DNA of 64,000 nucleotides from Xenoacremonium recifei (Eukaryota; Ascomycota; Sordariomycetes; Hypocreales; Nectriaceae). A program made the translations under genes and the position numbers. The stretch covers positions 310,001 to 374,000 of the forward strand of contig WOFQ01000018.1 of the NCBI GenBank assembly GCA_012184525.1. Reading direction: 5' to 3'. Under the pieces are notes generated by a model. The model did not search any database. It saw only the letters and a list, made by a program, of their open reading frames with translations, and was not told the DNA's origin. Below are positions 11,584 through 25,140 of the stretch, in pieces (position 1 is the first letter of the stretch; each line of letters opens with the position of its first letter).

Positions 11584-14193
11584 AGCGATAGTAGCAATGG
11601 AGGTGGTCCTCGATGATGCAGCCGTAGCACCACGGGGGCAGCAGCGGCAGGAGTAGCGTATATGAAGATGTCGTCACAGAAGCACGCGGTGCAGCTGACT
11701 TAGTTGTCCGCCAACAAATAGATCCGTGTTTCAGCCGATGAGTAGGTTGGGGCCAAGCCAAATATGGTATGAATGTTCAGATAGGTCAAGTTGCAGGCAG
11801 GATATGTGTTAAGGCTGAGGTGAGAAGAAGGTGTCCAGGGAGAGGGTGAGAGGGGGTAGAGAAGAAGGAAGCCCTGCATTGGCGGCCAAGGACCTTATAT
11901 ACTCCGGGCAGTGATTCTGCAAAAGCAACACGGGGTGGAGGACTCGTCACTGGACAGCATTCAGGGACTCACCTCAGGCTTTCCCAAAAGGCAAAAAGGC
12001 GGCGCAAGCGAGAGGGAAGGGATGTCGACTGGTTGTGTGACCCAATATGTCCAAGATCTGAACCACTTGTTTAGGACAGATTCAGCGGCAGGCGAGCCAA
12101 CAGACCCGGCAGCCTGGGGCCTCGACAAGTTCAGGACGACTCGGACCGGAGAAGGCATCTCTTTCTCTCGATGGAGACCGCATTCATGAAGTGCTGTCCC
12201 AGCTGTGCATGTTGTATCTGCCTTCTCGAAATGTCGTTTAGACTCACGCCGCTCAACAACACGACACGACACGCAGCACCAGAAGTCATTACTGCTCGCA
12301 CAGCCAGGAACAGAAGGACGCCGGCCAACCCACTAGGGATATTACGAACTGCCAGGACCAGACCCTGACCGTAGCTCGTAGCAAGGCAAGACAAACGCAC
12401 AGTACCCTGAACTATCAGATGCATATACGTACTGTACCCGACGACCTAATCCAGGTTGACCTTGAGAGAAGAGGCTTGCGCGAGGAGGACTGGGGTACCT
12501 GGACAGGGCAAGGCAGAGATCCATCGAGACTCGAGGCTTGCACGAGGAGCTACTCCGGCTCCGGGACGGGGGATGACGGGAAACTGGGGCTTGGGCAACA
12601 CTGGGTGCCCACCGTCGATGGCTGGGTCTGATGCTGCAAGATCTCACGGGACACAGGCGGTGCCGCCCATCTCAGACAACCCTGGAACAGGCCATGGGTT
12701 GGCGCAACAGGAGGTCGTCGTTGTGGTTGGGTGAGTTGACGACACGCCGAACTAGAGACATGGCGACTAGCCAAGAGTTGGCGAGGCCGGCGCCATGCAG
12801 CTGGAAGGAAAAGGCACGTCCTCATTTGTCCCAGCTTCATCTGTGGCTTAAACCTTCAGGCGTCAGACGTGGGACTTGAGACGAGACAACACTCGCAGCC
12901 CGGGACATTGTTGCGAGTCAAGATCTGTGCAACACTGTCATCTCGCCTTGTCGATAGCTCTGTGTGAGCCTGATGCAACGACGTCTAAGTGCCAGCAGGG
13001 GCAAATCCGACAGTGCGAATCGTCTGCGTGGGGGTTCTCGTTGGGTCCGACCTCCCCAGAGAAAAAGAAACGGCAACCTGGAAACGTGATGGTGTGCATA
13101 CTCTAGACGGGACGCATGGCTTGTGGTGTTCCAGGAGGCAAGGCACCTGTTGGTCATCATTAGTCTGGTTTCCACAAGTTCTTTAACCCTTGCCCCGAGC
13201 CGTATGCGTGCCTGTGCATCCGAGCTATGGGTGCGATCCCGCAGGCAAAGCAACTAGCCGAGCCCATCACCTCCTCGCATCCCATCTCATCTCGCAGCTG
13301 ATCCCGTCCCGCACTCGCTCATCCGAACTTTGGATTGGACTCGAGATGAATTCTAAATGAGACCCAGTGGAGGTTGGTTGCGCAATCGATCTGGTCAAAG
13401 TTGAGACAGACGAGGATGCAAGACATCCAGGCCGTCAGGGCGCCTGGTCCAAGACAAGAGGTCCGAGGCCGAGGGGAGGGAGCGGGTCGTCGATGCGGTG
13501 TGGGAGGAAAGGCTGCATCACGGACGAGTGTTCTGGAGCGGCTTTGCTTTTGCTTCTGCGGAGGCCTGGTCCCTAGCGTGGCGTCTTTGATGGTGATGTG
13601 CGAGAGGGGAAGGTGATGTTGGTGATAGGAGAGAGTTCGGAGGTTCTGGTACTCCGCGCTGTTTGTTGGGTTAAGGTCATGCCGAGTTCTGCGGAAGGAA
13701 GTCAACAACAACACGACATTAGGGGGAAGTCGCGATGGAGCAGACACAGGTGACGTCGAGTCGACCTCACTCCAGCATGGCATGCCCCAGGTCGCTGGAG
13801 GACCCCTAAATCGCAGCGCTGTCAGGGGCCTTGTCAGTGCTGGCCCAGTGGGATGGAAAGCCCTGTTCCCCGCCGGCGGAACCATTTTCCTCCCGTCCAT
13901 CGGATCCGGACCCATCGCCGCCGCACAGTACGGACACCATCACGGAAAATTCTCCACCCCTGGTTTCTCATCCCGTCTCTGTCCCGTCTCTCATTGAGAT
14001 ATCGCCTGGCTCTTCATCCCTTGCAGTCACGAGCTCCACGCCCCCGGGCACTTTCGTCCCAAAGCTTGGTCATGCATCAGCCCGTCCGTCACGACACCAA
14101 CTTCTGCTAGTCTCTCATACTCTGACCGGCCGCTCACATTGTTCTTGTTGCTCATTTCATGACCCACCGCATCTCGTATGCTGAAGTCCGATC
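11584..14193. other. Divergent intergenic region PARG-like / AsnRS
   Basis: Upstream regions of two divergent genes. Several frames are open by chance, including a 198-codon minus-strand frame (13319-13915), but they lack recognisable domains. The final 150 nt before the synthetase start are CT-rich, as expected for a promoter and leader. Confidence 0.5.
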
Positions 14194-15908
14194 ATGCGCT
14201 CGATGCGTCTACCCAAGATCTCATTTCGGGCCAATGCTTGGCCAGCTAGGCGATGCTATTCCGTACGTGTGCCTGGTGAGTGTCAGGGGAACGTAAAGAC
14301 TGTTGCCGATCTGAAATCGTGGAGTCCCGAGGCACACGTGTCGGGCGTCGAGCTCTGCGGATGGGTTAGGTCAGTGAGGAAGGCCTCAGGGGTACGGTTC
14401 ATCGACATCACCGATGGCTCGTCCATGAGGCCCGTACAGGTTGTCGTGGATAAGAAGCTAGCCTCAGAGTACGTAGACATCATTCCATGTGTCTGACTTG
14501 TTGCTGATGTCATGTTAGTATGAGGCCAGGTGCGGCTGTCCGTCTCAAGGGGACGTGGTGTGATAACTCCAAACCCAAACCACCATCTTCGGAAGCCGGA
14601 CAAGGCCAGTCGACAGATAAGAGTGCTGTGTCAAAAGTAAACACCGCCACTCCTGAACTGCAAGTCACCGAGGTGGAAGTTCTTGGCCCATCCGACCCCC
14701 AGGTGAGATGAACCCCTGAAAGCGAGGCTCCAACTAGCAACCTGACTCTAACAACTTCACAGACGTACCCTATCCAAAACAAATACCAGACCCCTGAGAG
14801 CCTCAGGACCATCATTCATCTCCGCTCTCGTACTCCCCTCAACTCCACGCTACTGCGCTTCCGCTCCGACGTGACCGCCCTCCTCACACAATTCTTCTTC
14901 CGGGAGAAGTTTCAGCAATGCCACCCTCCCATCATCACATCCTCAGACTGCGAGGGTGCGGGTGAGGCCTTCTCTGTCAAAGCCGGAGGGCAAAGCGAGT
15001 TCTTCAGAGATCCTAAGTACCTCACCGTCTCGTCCCAACTTCATCTCGAGTCAATGGCCCAGGCCCTTGGCAACGTCTGGACTCTCTCCCCGACTTTTCG
15101 GGCCGAGCAAAGTGATACCTCGAGGCATCTCAGTGAATTCTATATGCTCGAGGCAGAGATGAGCTTCGTGGATGACATGAATGGAGTCATGGATCTGGTC
15201 CAGAACATGTTGACATCCCTTACCAGCGGCCTCCGGGAGCTCAACGCAGCCACTGAGTTGAAGAACAACCGCATCGACAGCAAGGATCCTGCAGAACGCT
15301 TAGCGTTTGAAGACCTGGTCGAGCAAGAGCAACTCAACCGACGCTGGAGGGGTCTTCTCGTCACCGAGCAATGGCCTCGGATTACATATAACCAGGCTAT
15401 CGAAATTCTCGCCCCAGTTGCGGAGCGCTTCGAGCACAAACCTGTCTGGGGCGCTGGCCTTCAGTCTGAACACGAAAAGTACCTGGCCGAGGAGGTCGGC
15501 TACGACAAGGCCAATGATGCTTACAGACCCATCTTCGTCACCCAGTACCCGCGTGAGATCAAGGCCTTCTACATGCGCCAGGCCGCGTCGTCTCCATCCG
15601 AGGGCCCTGTTGTCGACTGTTTCGATTTGCTAGTACCCAGTCTTGGGGAACTTGCAGGCGGCTCCATGCGTGAGCACCGCATTGCTCAGCTCGAGGAGAA
15701 TATGCAACTTCACGGCCTCAAGGTCCCCGACAAGCGGTTCAGCAACGGCAGCGACCTTGGTTGGTATCTAGATCTTCGTCGCTGGGGATGCCCTCCTCAC
15801 GGCGGGTTTGGCCTAGGCTTCGATCGTTTGTTGAGTTACCTCACCGGCGTCCCGCACGTTCGCGATGTCGTTCCGTTCCCCCGTCACTACGAACGGTGTG
15901 ACTGTTAG
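14194..15908 (+). CDS. Asparaginyl-tRNA synthetase, probably mitochondrial
   Basis: Class II aminoacyl-tRNA synthetase that charges tRNA-Asn. Exons 14194-14468, 14519-14702 and 14763-15908 join to 534 residues. The first junction (GA|GTACGT to GTTAG|T) makes a clean ASDMRPGAAVRLKG run. The N-terminal 24 residues are basic and lack acidic residues (MRSMRLPKISFRANAWPARR), as in a mitochondrial presequence. An OB-fold anticodon-binding domain follows (about residues 40-150: ELCGWVRSVRKASGVRFIDI). The catalytic domain has motif 2 (FRAEQSDTSRHLSEFYMLEAE region) and motif 3 (GGFGLGFDRLLSYLTG, close to the C-terminus). The length, presequence and bacterial-like AsnRS core match the organellar enzyme (yeast Slm5 type) rather than the cytosolic one. 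Localisation is inferred, not shown. Confidence 0.9.
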
Positions 15909-18900
15909 TCTAGGGTCTCTTCTTCGGTGGTTGGTTTGTCTGCCCGTGTCGGAGAGCCTCTCGCCATGCAACCTTCTCCTCCTTAGGCAATCTTGGCTGC
16001 ACTTAGGCTATGCTCGTTAATGCTTGCCTACCTCGGACTCTCCACCACCCACACCGCCGGAGAGCGCGATCTACTTGAGCGAGTGATCTCGCACCCGTGT
16101 CTTTGTGCCCCAGACTGTGTGATACGGTGACACGAATCGAGGCGAGCGACACATCTGAGTGGCGGCGGCAAACACGAGGAGCATGTTGGACCGTGGCCCC
16201 AGACTTCAGATGGGGTGTGAGATCCTGGTGCTACATGGCCTCGTCAACCAGAGATGGTCTTGCCGGGCTTCACGCTGCTGTTTCCTCCAATGGTGTGTCG
16301 TTGGGAGCCCAGGTTTGGTGAACATGTGTACGGCGTTGCGAGATCTGGGTCAGACGCTGACACCCGACGGGGAAACGCACTGGATCTTCCGCGATTGACC
16401 TAATCGGGGATTTGAGGTTGCGAGACATCTAATAGGTTGAGTCATGTGTTTCGATCATTCTGTATTATTGTACACTATTGTCCTGTGTCGAGCCTGTGGT
16501 AAGCGAGGACTTTATATCATTAGATAGATTAGCATTCAGATAGCTCGCTTGTACTTTACATACCAATACGACACGCTCTGATGGAGCCTCATAATCGATT
16601 ACTCCTTGATGTCTTGATATTAGTATCTCGGCTATTCTTGGTGAATACCTCCTCGACTTTCAACTCTTGTTTGAGATTAGTTCAGAAGTATACGCTGACC
16701 GTTAGACAAGGATCGAAAACTGCTAGGCAAAAAATTCATTATCTGAGCAAAGCATGGTCATTGCACATAGATTATGTGACTATCAGTTGTTCCAATTTAC
16801 TGGGCCTGGCTTTCACATTTGCGAGATGTCTGGGAACACCATATTGGCAAACTCGACGGAGGTGCACAACCACCTACCCTGTAGTGGGTTGAGCGATTCG
16901 CAGCGCAAAACCCCCAACAAGCGTCCAGTCCAGACCAATCCGCGGAAGCCAGCCGCCAGCTGGTCACTTGTGCAGCCGTCCTGCTAGTCTGATGCAATAT
17001 AGCTGGCGCTACGAGCTCCTTCCGGAAAGCAGTGTAGATCGACTGTTGTGGTTAAAGCGTCGATAGCGGGCGAGATAAAGATTGGGTAGGTTTACGGGGT
17101 ACTGCTAGTTACCAGCCAGGAGGAGCAAAATCTGGATAACACGGCATGCAATGGCGTGTTGCGCTGGTCTGGCGTCGACGGCAGGACCCCCGTCTGATTC
17201 TGGACTCCAATGTGCCCAAGCCATCTCCCATAGCCTCGCAGCCACCAGAGGGCCAGGCCTGGGGAACTTCCTCGTAGCTACCTCGTATAGACCTCTAGGT
17301 GCTCTCCAGCGAGACAATGATTGACTCGCGGCCGCAAAAAGCATGTCAGCATTCTCACCCATGTCGGAGCGGCTGCGAGTGAGCGAGCTGGGTTGCCAGG
17401 ATAAGCATATCGCAGTTAGCAGCCTAGCCAGGGATTCGCTGCCCTCATCGTGCGGCGCAGAAACCAATAGGTTGGTGCCGACGTACCCGTCCGGGGTTGC
17501 GAGGCGTCAACCAAGAGAGGCTGGAACGTTGAAGGAAGCGTCCGAAGGGGGCGAGAGTGGAACCGTAACGGCGCTTTATTTCCGGAGGCTCTCTGCTTCC
17601 CCAGTTTTCACTCGCGAGGACGACGACGAGGTCGAAAGGCCGATAGTTTGACGTGCCAAGCCTTTGCGGTCTCGTGGCCTCCCGCCACCCATTTCCTCCT
17701 TTGTGGCTCTCCAGCTGCTCTCTTGTCGGGCCACTCGACGCCCTCGGAGACTCCATGGATGCTCGAGGGATCTCAACTCGAGTCGATGACACTCTCTATC
17801 CCGGGACTCTTCGCTCGAGAAATGTTGCCGAGGGCTGACACGGGGGCCTTTTCACCCTCGACGGGCTGGTCGACCAATCCTCGCTCGTGATATTCCGACT
17901 TTGCCGGTGAACGCGTCAGCCTGGCACGGGGCGTCGTCGCATTTTGGAGTCTACCCACAAGGCCGCTCCCGGGCAGGGATTAGCTGACGACACGCCGCAA
18001 CGAATCAAGCGAATTAAGCTTAAGCTCGCTGTCGGGACTAGGGCGAAATCTCGACTGGAGGTGGGCCAGGCCACTTGACCAGCGCCATTGTCTGGCTGGA
18101 GATTGAGTGCGGAACGACCGACAAAGTTGGTCTAGGGAGGGACTTTATTGGCAGACCCTCGTCGAAGGACTTCCGGGCTGGCCAATCCTCTGCGTGCGTG
18201 ATAATCAGTTACGGGGCCTTGCTTGTCCGCGCGCCATGTTGTGAGAATTAGGGTCAAGACATAAGGTTGGCCAAGATGGTTATTGTCCAGATGGAGGAAC
18301 AAGCGTGGACCCGGGTTAGTGTCGAAAAGGAGCGCATTTCACGTCATTTGTTGGCGAGGTTGACGAATTCGCCCATCGTGATGCCGTCTTATCCAGACGA
18401 CGATCCACCGTCGACAACATGACGGACCAGAAAATGGGGGGCATTCCCGTTAGATAATCGCTACCAAGGAGCCGACATGTGTCTGCGATCGCCAGCACCG
18501 TTCACTGAACGGCTTGGCCGGCACATCTTGGGACACCGGGGGACCCCTTGATCTTCGTTCTGGCTGTCTACTCCGTAAGTGCTGTCGTTTGCTGCCAGCC
18601 TCAAACAAACGAAGGAACGTCGTTAATTAGTAGAGGAGCTGAACCCTGGGATCTGATTCCTGCTGAGGCTGAGAAGCGTCTCCGTGACCTGGGGTTATTT
18701 GACTCTTGGTGCGTAGCTAGCTTGCCATCGGCTGGGGGCGGTCAGAACGCCCGCGTATCCAACCAGTCTTCTTAGACGTCGGAACTGCTGGGCGCCGACG
18801 CCGTCGCCTGCGGCCATGACCTGATAGACAGTCCAGCCAAGTCTGGGCACGAGCTTCAGTGGAGGGCGGCGGATTAGAGTTGCGGCACGCCAGGCGTCTT

Positions 18901-21900
18901 CTGCCGCACTCGCCGCTAATGCATGGAAGGCTTCTCACTGACCACCGCCTATTTTCCCTATCTCAAGCCGAATTGTTCAACGTTGCAGTGGCCAAGATAC
19001 GCTATTATGGATTCTGTCGTGACGCTTTCGGGGGAACTTTGCGAGAAATGCGTGCAGTGGGCCGTTATTGTTTGCTACGCGTTTGAAAACCCCTGTAATA
19101 CTATGTCAAACGGGCTCATCGTTGACCAGGAAGTGACTCGACTCACAATCGTCCTCGAATTGGACAGGGATGCTGGGGCTGGGGTAGCATTCGGGATTAT
19201 GAGAACCAGGATAGCTTCCAGTTCGCCTTGCCAAATTTCAACAATGCTGTCTGCCAGTGAGTGCGCCTCATTGATGGGAATTGTTCGACCTGTGGTTGAG
19301 CTTCGTGGCCTAAGCCCTTAACTCCGATCTATCGAATTGGCGGTTTGCTTGGCAAGGTCTATTGTGGATTGAAGTGGAAACAAAAGTGCACATCGTCAGG
19401 TCATTGCTGCTTTACAATAGGTGAGTGTCTCAGGCGATGGCTAGGCGATTTTGCTGAGGGGTTGGTGTTGTAGATGATGGAGATTGGAAAATTCTTGTCT
19501 GGACAGATGGTGATTTGGCAGTTGGACCTGTGTGCAGTCCTCATCGTTTCCTTCCAGAAGAGGGACCTGCTTACCCGCCAAGAGCAGGAGACCCAGGTAG
19601 TTCTTTCCTGCAAACGAAAGTCACATGTTCACATGGAAATTGGCAAGAGAAGCTGGCCAATGTTGCCCCTGCCGCCAGTAAGATTTTGGGACGGCGAGCG
19701 ATGCTGAGTAAGTCTTAAGGTTGGTTGAACGTCAACCTCCAAAGTCCCTCCTTTGTCTCTACACAGCGCATGCCCGTGTCGTCTGCCTGAACCTGAGTCT
19801 CGCAGACACGGCACACCTACTCAATCAGAACGACAAACGATCCTCTGTCTGTTGCAGCACCCACTCTGTCTCAGATGAAGCAACAGCGTCGTCGTCATCA
19901 CCATCCCCTGCTCCAGGTGTGTCTCCGCCCGCTCACCGTTCGCTCACACCCTCGTGTTCACCTAGCAAGACCTTAACACGGATAAGCATGCCGCCGCAGA
20001 AGGCCAAGCTTTTGCCTAGCCTGCATGGCAAAATTGAGCAAAAAGCTTCGCTCCGGGGCTTGCGCAATAAGGTTGGCGCGAGGCGCCACAGGTCGAGTCA
20101 TTCCGCGCGGGCATTGGCAGACCACGGACAGATCGGCACGCGAAATATGGAGGAGCCTTTGGTTAATCTGTCCTGCCAAGCCCCTTTAGGAAGCAGCGCT
20201 GATGCGGCGCCCGGCGTCCTTGAACAAGGTGCATGGAAGATGCCGAAATATCCAGCTGTCTGAGTTGCCAACTTCAGGTCAGTCGTCAGGCTTCCCACCA
20301 AACAACGACGATCCTGATGCTGTCACTTGCCCAAGTCCCGTTCGGCCCGTAGAAAAAGGGTCATGCGCCTTGGCTTACATATCGAATCTCATCGATGCGG
20401 GCGCATGTCTCATCACCTGCAGCGTCTCTTTGCAGTACAAGCGCACGAGGACGATTGCACGACAGCTGTTCTGACCCCCAACTGCTTTCCGACTCCTTAC
20501 CAATTCGGCATTGTGACAATCAGACAATAATTGTTAATAACATCAGACAGAGCCAAGGCAGATCCACCCGGCACCGCGAACCACCCCGGGAATAAGCCTA
20601 AAGATCAGCATGAAACCAAGCCCTTGCCCCCCGGCAGCCAAGTCGGTTCGGACGGCATCTTACAGCAGCACCAAGACCACTCCCTTTACGCCTCCATTTT
20701 CCTTCTGAAGCCACAGACCCAATAGCCCACGCTTCTGCATATCAGCTGCTGGGTTTCCAAGGACCTAATGCTGCCGAGACGGAATACGATTGAGCGCTGA
20801 ACGAGGTCTAGGCAGCCTGCGGAGCTATCTCCGCGTACGAGGAAGGATTCGAGGCTTTGATGCGCTCACGCCCCCGCGGAATCATCGCCGTGCCAAGATT
20901 AGTGGCTGACAACGCTTAAATCTATGCTTAATCCACGCGTGGCTGTGACTTCAAGGGGGCTTCACAAAGTGAGGCTCAGAACAAGGCATCCCTTGCAAAT
21001 CTGCCTTGATTCGATCCGAAGCTTTCACAAACGCTTCGATAGACTTGAACTCACCGAATGTTAAGCCACGTCGAACGTTTTGTCCCAATGCCCATTTGTA
21101 ACCCGCCCCAGCAGGATTGGAGCGGGTGCAGCGAGGATCGGACAAGCCAAGGCTTGGCTCTGGCAGGGGATTATACGGATGTACATATGCCTCATCAAAA
21201 CCAAACGCTGCTTACGTACGGAGTGTTCTCGGCAGCAATTAGGCGACAACATGCATCCGAAAGTGAAAAGTGAATCGTAATTTTCGAGTTCCATTAAGGA
21301 ACTCTGCCTACCTAAGGACGGGCTGTTTACGAAATCCCGACCTCGTATTGGTTAGGGATTTGCTTAGCCATAGCTGTGAGCCGGTTTTCCGAAACCCAAG
21401 GGTCGGAATAGCCTAGTAGCCAGACCGCGCAGCCCTTTACTTTGAGCCGCTGGTCTTACTTCGGATTTCGTCAGGTCACGCCTGAATGACATATCCTGAC
21501 GATCCTCGGTGAGCCAAGCACTGGCTAGTTGGACCCCCGACGGAGCCGTGTAAGCGCGTGCCCCTGTTGCATCTCAGTACGGAACACAGAGGCCCAACCC
21601 GAGAAGGCTCCGTGCTCTCCGTTTGAGGTGCCATTTCTTATACGAAGAAAGGCTTTATGCCGGGTTTAAGAATCGCATCTTCTTTCTCATTCGGGACCCT
21701 CCCAGAAGCACGGCACGACGTCATCTTCTGGAGACAGACAACACGATTTGCGGGGAATCGGCCTGGATCGAGGATGGAAATGGCCGATTTTTCCGAGTCA
21801 TTGGTGTGGCTGGATTGGACTGAAAGCTTGACACATCACTCAAACCACTTGTCACGTTGCACGTTGAGCGTCCCCCGAATGGAACTTACTTGTAACGGAG

Positions 21901-23781
21901 CGAAGCCTTCTGGAACGGTGTCACGAGGGATCTCCTCCAGTGAGGCATCTTGTCAGAACGGCGTTTCCGCAGTATGGGGGCGCCATTGATTTTCGCGTCG
22001 CACGGCCACAGTGACGGTATTTCGGGACAAAGCACTTACTGTAAGCGGCTTGAATTCTCGGAGACCGTCTCTCACCAACTGCCTCATAAGCCCTGCTGCT
22101 CTGACAGTGGAACGGTTCTAAGTCTCGGAGGCTTTGCGGCGAAGGAGGGTCCTTTGCTCGAGGACAAGAAGTACGACCCGCAGATGAGTGTTACGTGGAC
22201 GTTTCCAGTAACGAGCAGAGAGCCGCAAGGATCAAGTTTTTCTGGAATTGAGAGTTGAAAGCCCCAGTGACCAGGTGTAGCGATCTGATCGACTATGGGC
22301 AGACGGGCGAAAGGTTATTGAGTGGCCTTGAGTTTGTTGGCCTTAAGCTTAGCAACAAGACTGTCTGTCTATGGCTAGAATAGTCATCGCCACTGCCTTC
22401 AGGAATGCCCCTAGGGCAGAATTGCCAAAGTGGCCTGTGGAATAATTGCAGTAATCCTTACGGAGTACTCCGTACAGTTTGGTGGGCTTGAACTAACACG
22501 AGCCACAGGGCTAATTGCATGCCAAGAGAAGTGGTCTCGTCTACTGGCATCATCCATCATAGATGATGATTCTATCGAGACTGCCTCTGTGCATGCAGAG
22601 ATGATTAGATCTCACGAGAACTGCATGTTCCTTCACACCTGAAATAGAATAAGTAATGCTGGTGGATTGCTGATGACTGACGGTGGAATCTTTGGAGGAT
22701 TAAGTGCTGACTCCGTGACGTCCTTGCTCCAAACAGGATGAGGCTGTTGCCGACACTGCCAACCGTCAGGCTAATTGATGGCGGCAGCGACACTGACGAG
22801 CCTGGGGGTCTTTTGCACAACTTTAAAAAAAGGAAATTTAAGCCTTGGTAAACATTGGTTGGGGGTTTGCCGCAATGACAAGCTCTGACAAGGAGTGTGG
22901 CGGGCTGGCAGAGACAATGGCACAAGGCGCAACTCGGCGGATGCTACATGTGAGACATACTAGGCCTAAGATGGTCCAAACAATCAACAAACCCAAGGCA
23001 ATTTGACTCGGAACTTGCTCTCGATTTAGTGAAGCGCCCACAGCCGATGGACGTTTCCCAACTGAGACTCGGGATTTGTAAAGCGGGCGTGTCTTGCGAG
23101 GCGGGCGGCTGTGAGAGATCGAAGCGCCCTGTATTTACCTGGCTGAGCAGTCGAGAAGGGTGACACGTAACGGGCGATTTGCACGACGGCAAACATGATA
23201 GATACCGGGGGGCGTGTATGACGACAAGTGGTTTTGGGGACGCTGGGACAAGAAGCATGTCGCCTACGGGATGATGTCGCCTCGGAGGTACGGAGAAGGA
23301 GACTCGGTAGGAGTTGGCGAACGGGGTGCTACTCTGCCGGGGAAGTTGTCGACGATGCTTGCGAGACTACCCAGACAGACCTGATTTGTTGCACACCTGC
23401 TGGAAAGGTACTTGCTCGGAAGTACAGCAAGTTTCGACTGATTATCAGGTGCAGCATCACCAACATCAGGACTGGAATCCGTGTTTCGAGAGCGAAGCAC
23501 CACCCCAGACCGGCAGCTACGGCACTTAAGGCGGGAGATGGCGGCTGAATGCCAAGCCCTTCTGGGACAGGACAGCCGCATCATCCGCTGACGGCGCGGC
23601 CAAGTCGAGTCGAGGACTTCGAGGGCTGCCGGCGATGGACGGAATCACGGCCAAGCCTCAGCAGGGACGGGAGGGAATGGATGACGCTACAGGGGCCGCT
23701 TTAATGGATGGGCGGGGGCCAGCGTGCCGTCGCTTCCAGGCGACCTCCAGGGCATCTCCACTGCGGTCCAGCGCCTGAGGT

Positions 23782-23806
23782 CGCTGAAGCTTGCTGCGCT
23801 TCAGCG
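23782..23806. repeat. Perfect inverted repeat, 9-bp arms, 7-nt loop
   Basis: CGCTGAAGC, seven bases, then GCTTCAGCG. It sits in a GC-rich patch of the gene-free region. It could be a palindromic factor site or a chance hairpin. Confidence 0.7.
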
Positions 23807-24971
23807 GGCGTCTGTCCTGGCTAAGTGGCGTCTTGGAACGGGAGACACGCCCGATGCCGCGCCTGCGCCAGCGCCAGTCAGCGCCTGAGACACCCCGGTC
23901 CCAGTCTCTGAAGTTCTCGACGGACCCCACCAAGCCCCGGGGCTCCTCGTCAGCGCCTGTGGAAATAAGCTTAGGTGGTTCTTTCGTGACCTTATTGTCG
24001 CCGCCAGCAGAAGAGGCCACGGAGCCCGATTTGATTAAGAGCCGGGAGGTCAAGTTCGCATGAATAATATCGGCGCTTTAGTTGGATGAAGCGAGGATCT
24101 TAGGTTGTGCAGCTTTTGGGGGCCAGGAATTCTTTTAGTAGAGTCAAATAGAAGGCAGGAGCAGCACTGCTGATGAGCTCCTTCCGCGTTGCGGCTTGCG
24201 AATAGACAATAACAGTAAGCTTTCACGCTTAACGGCACCTCACCCCAACAACTCTCTCGCGCAATAACCCACAACTATCACCGTCTCCCTCAATGCTCCC
24301 CCGACTGCGAATCAATTCTCGGATCTACCGTCGCTGGTGTTTCAGCAATAGCGCCTGGACTGCCGAATAAGCGAACGTCGTCGTCCGCTGTCGTCGTCAC
24401 CTGTTTGAGCACCAGCGCCGACTTGCGTGGGCTCGGTGGATAAGGCGAAGCGACGCTGCTGGGTCCTGGCCTGACGGGTACGCGCGCCGGCACTCGTTCC
24501 TCGCACGACGCAGCGACCAGAAGACTCAAGTCAAGATCAGGAAGAGACGGCCGGGAGAATACAGTCCGAGAGCCTAAATCACCCATCGAGCTGAGCAGCA
24601 AAGCCCAGTGCGGTGCGATATCACGAACAACTTGTCGAGGACAAGGCCTGGGCTCGTCCCAGTGAACGGATAAACGGCCCACCAAACAAACATCAAACTT
24701 AAACCTGAAGGACGATCACGCTTTTGGACGCCACCAGATCACACAGCCGTCGGCGGACTGTCACTTTCGAACTCCGGTATGCGCGCGCCCCCCGTTATCT
24801 CGTTGTCCCCAATTCCTCAAGCGATTCGTCAGCCTCCCTCTCATTCAGCTGGCCGCTGGCTGTCTGTCGTTTAGTTGCGATGCCGCCAGAGACCAGCTGC
24901 GCTTCAGTGCTGGTCCCCTGTTTGTCTTGCGCCCACATTCCGGGCAGTCCCTGTGGAGGCGGCGTCCTCCT

Positions 24972-24989
24972 GTCCAGTCCAGTCCAGTC
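24972..24989. repeat. GTCCA tandem repeat
   Basis: Three and a half tandem GTCCA units shortly upstream of the probable transcription start region of the WOPR gene. It belongs to the recurring CCAG-type repeats of this window. Confidence 0.8.
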
Positions 24990-25140
24990 TACTGCCCAGC
25001 CCAGCCTTTCCAGCGCCCTGCGGCGTCATCTCTCCTCCCCTGTGCTTCTGCGTGGGTGCTAGGCGGTGGATCAGCCCTTGAGCGTGACAAAAGCTTGTCC
25101 TGACCAACACCAACGACTCCACTGGCCACACACCCCTACC

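Larger units (their letters stand above)
15909..25140. other. Gene-free region upstream of the WOPR regulator
   Basis: About 9.2 kb with no frame long enough or conserved enough to call. I looked on both strands for chained short exons with GT-AG joins and for transposon, tRNA and 5S-rRNA motifs, and found none that convinced me. Base composition is mixed, with an AT-rich patch around 16,440-16,790 and no strong RIP-like bias by eye. A 9-bp-stem inverted repeat lies at 23782-23806. Long, gene-poor upstream regions are common for developmental regulators in fungi. Confidence 0.5.

Noticed and set aside
13319..13915. 198-codon minus-strand frame upstream of AsnRS
   Set aside because: No recognisable domain; lies in a promoter region with several other open frames.
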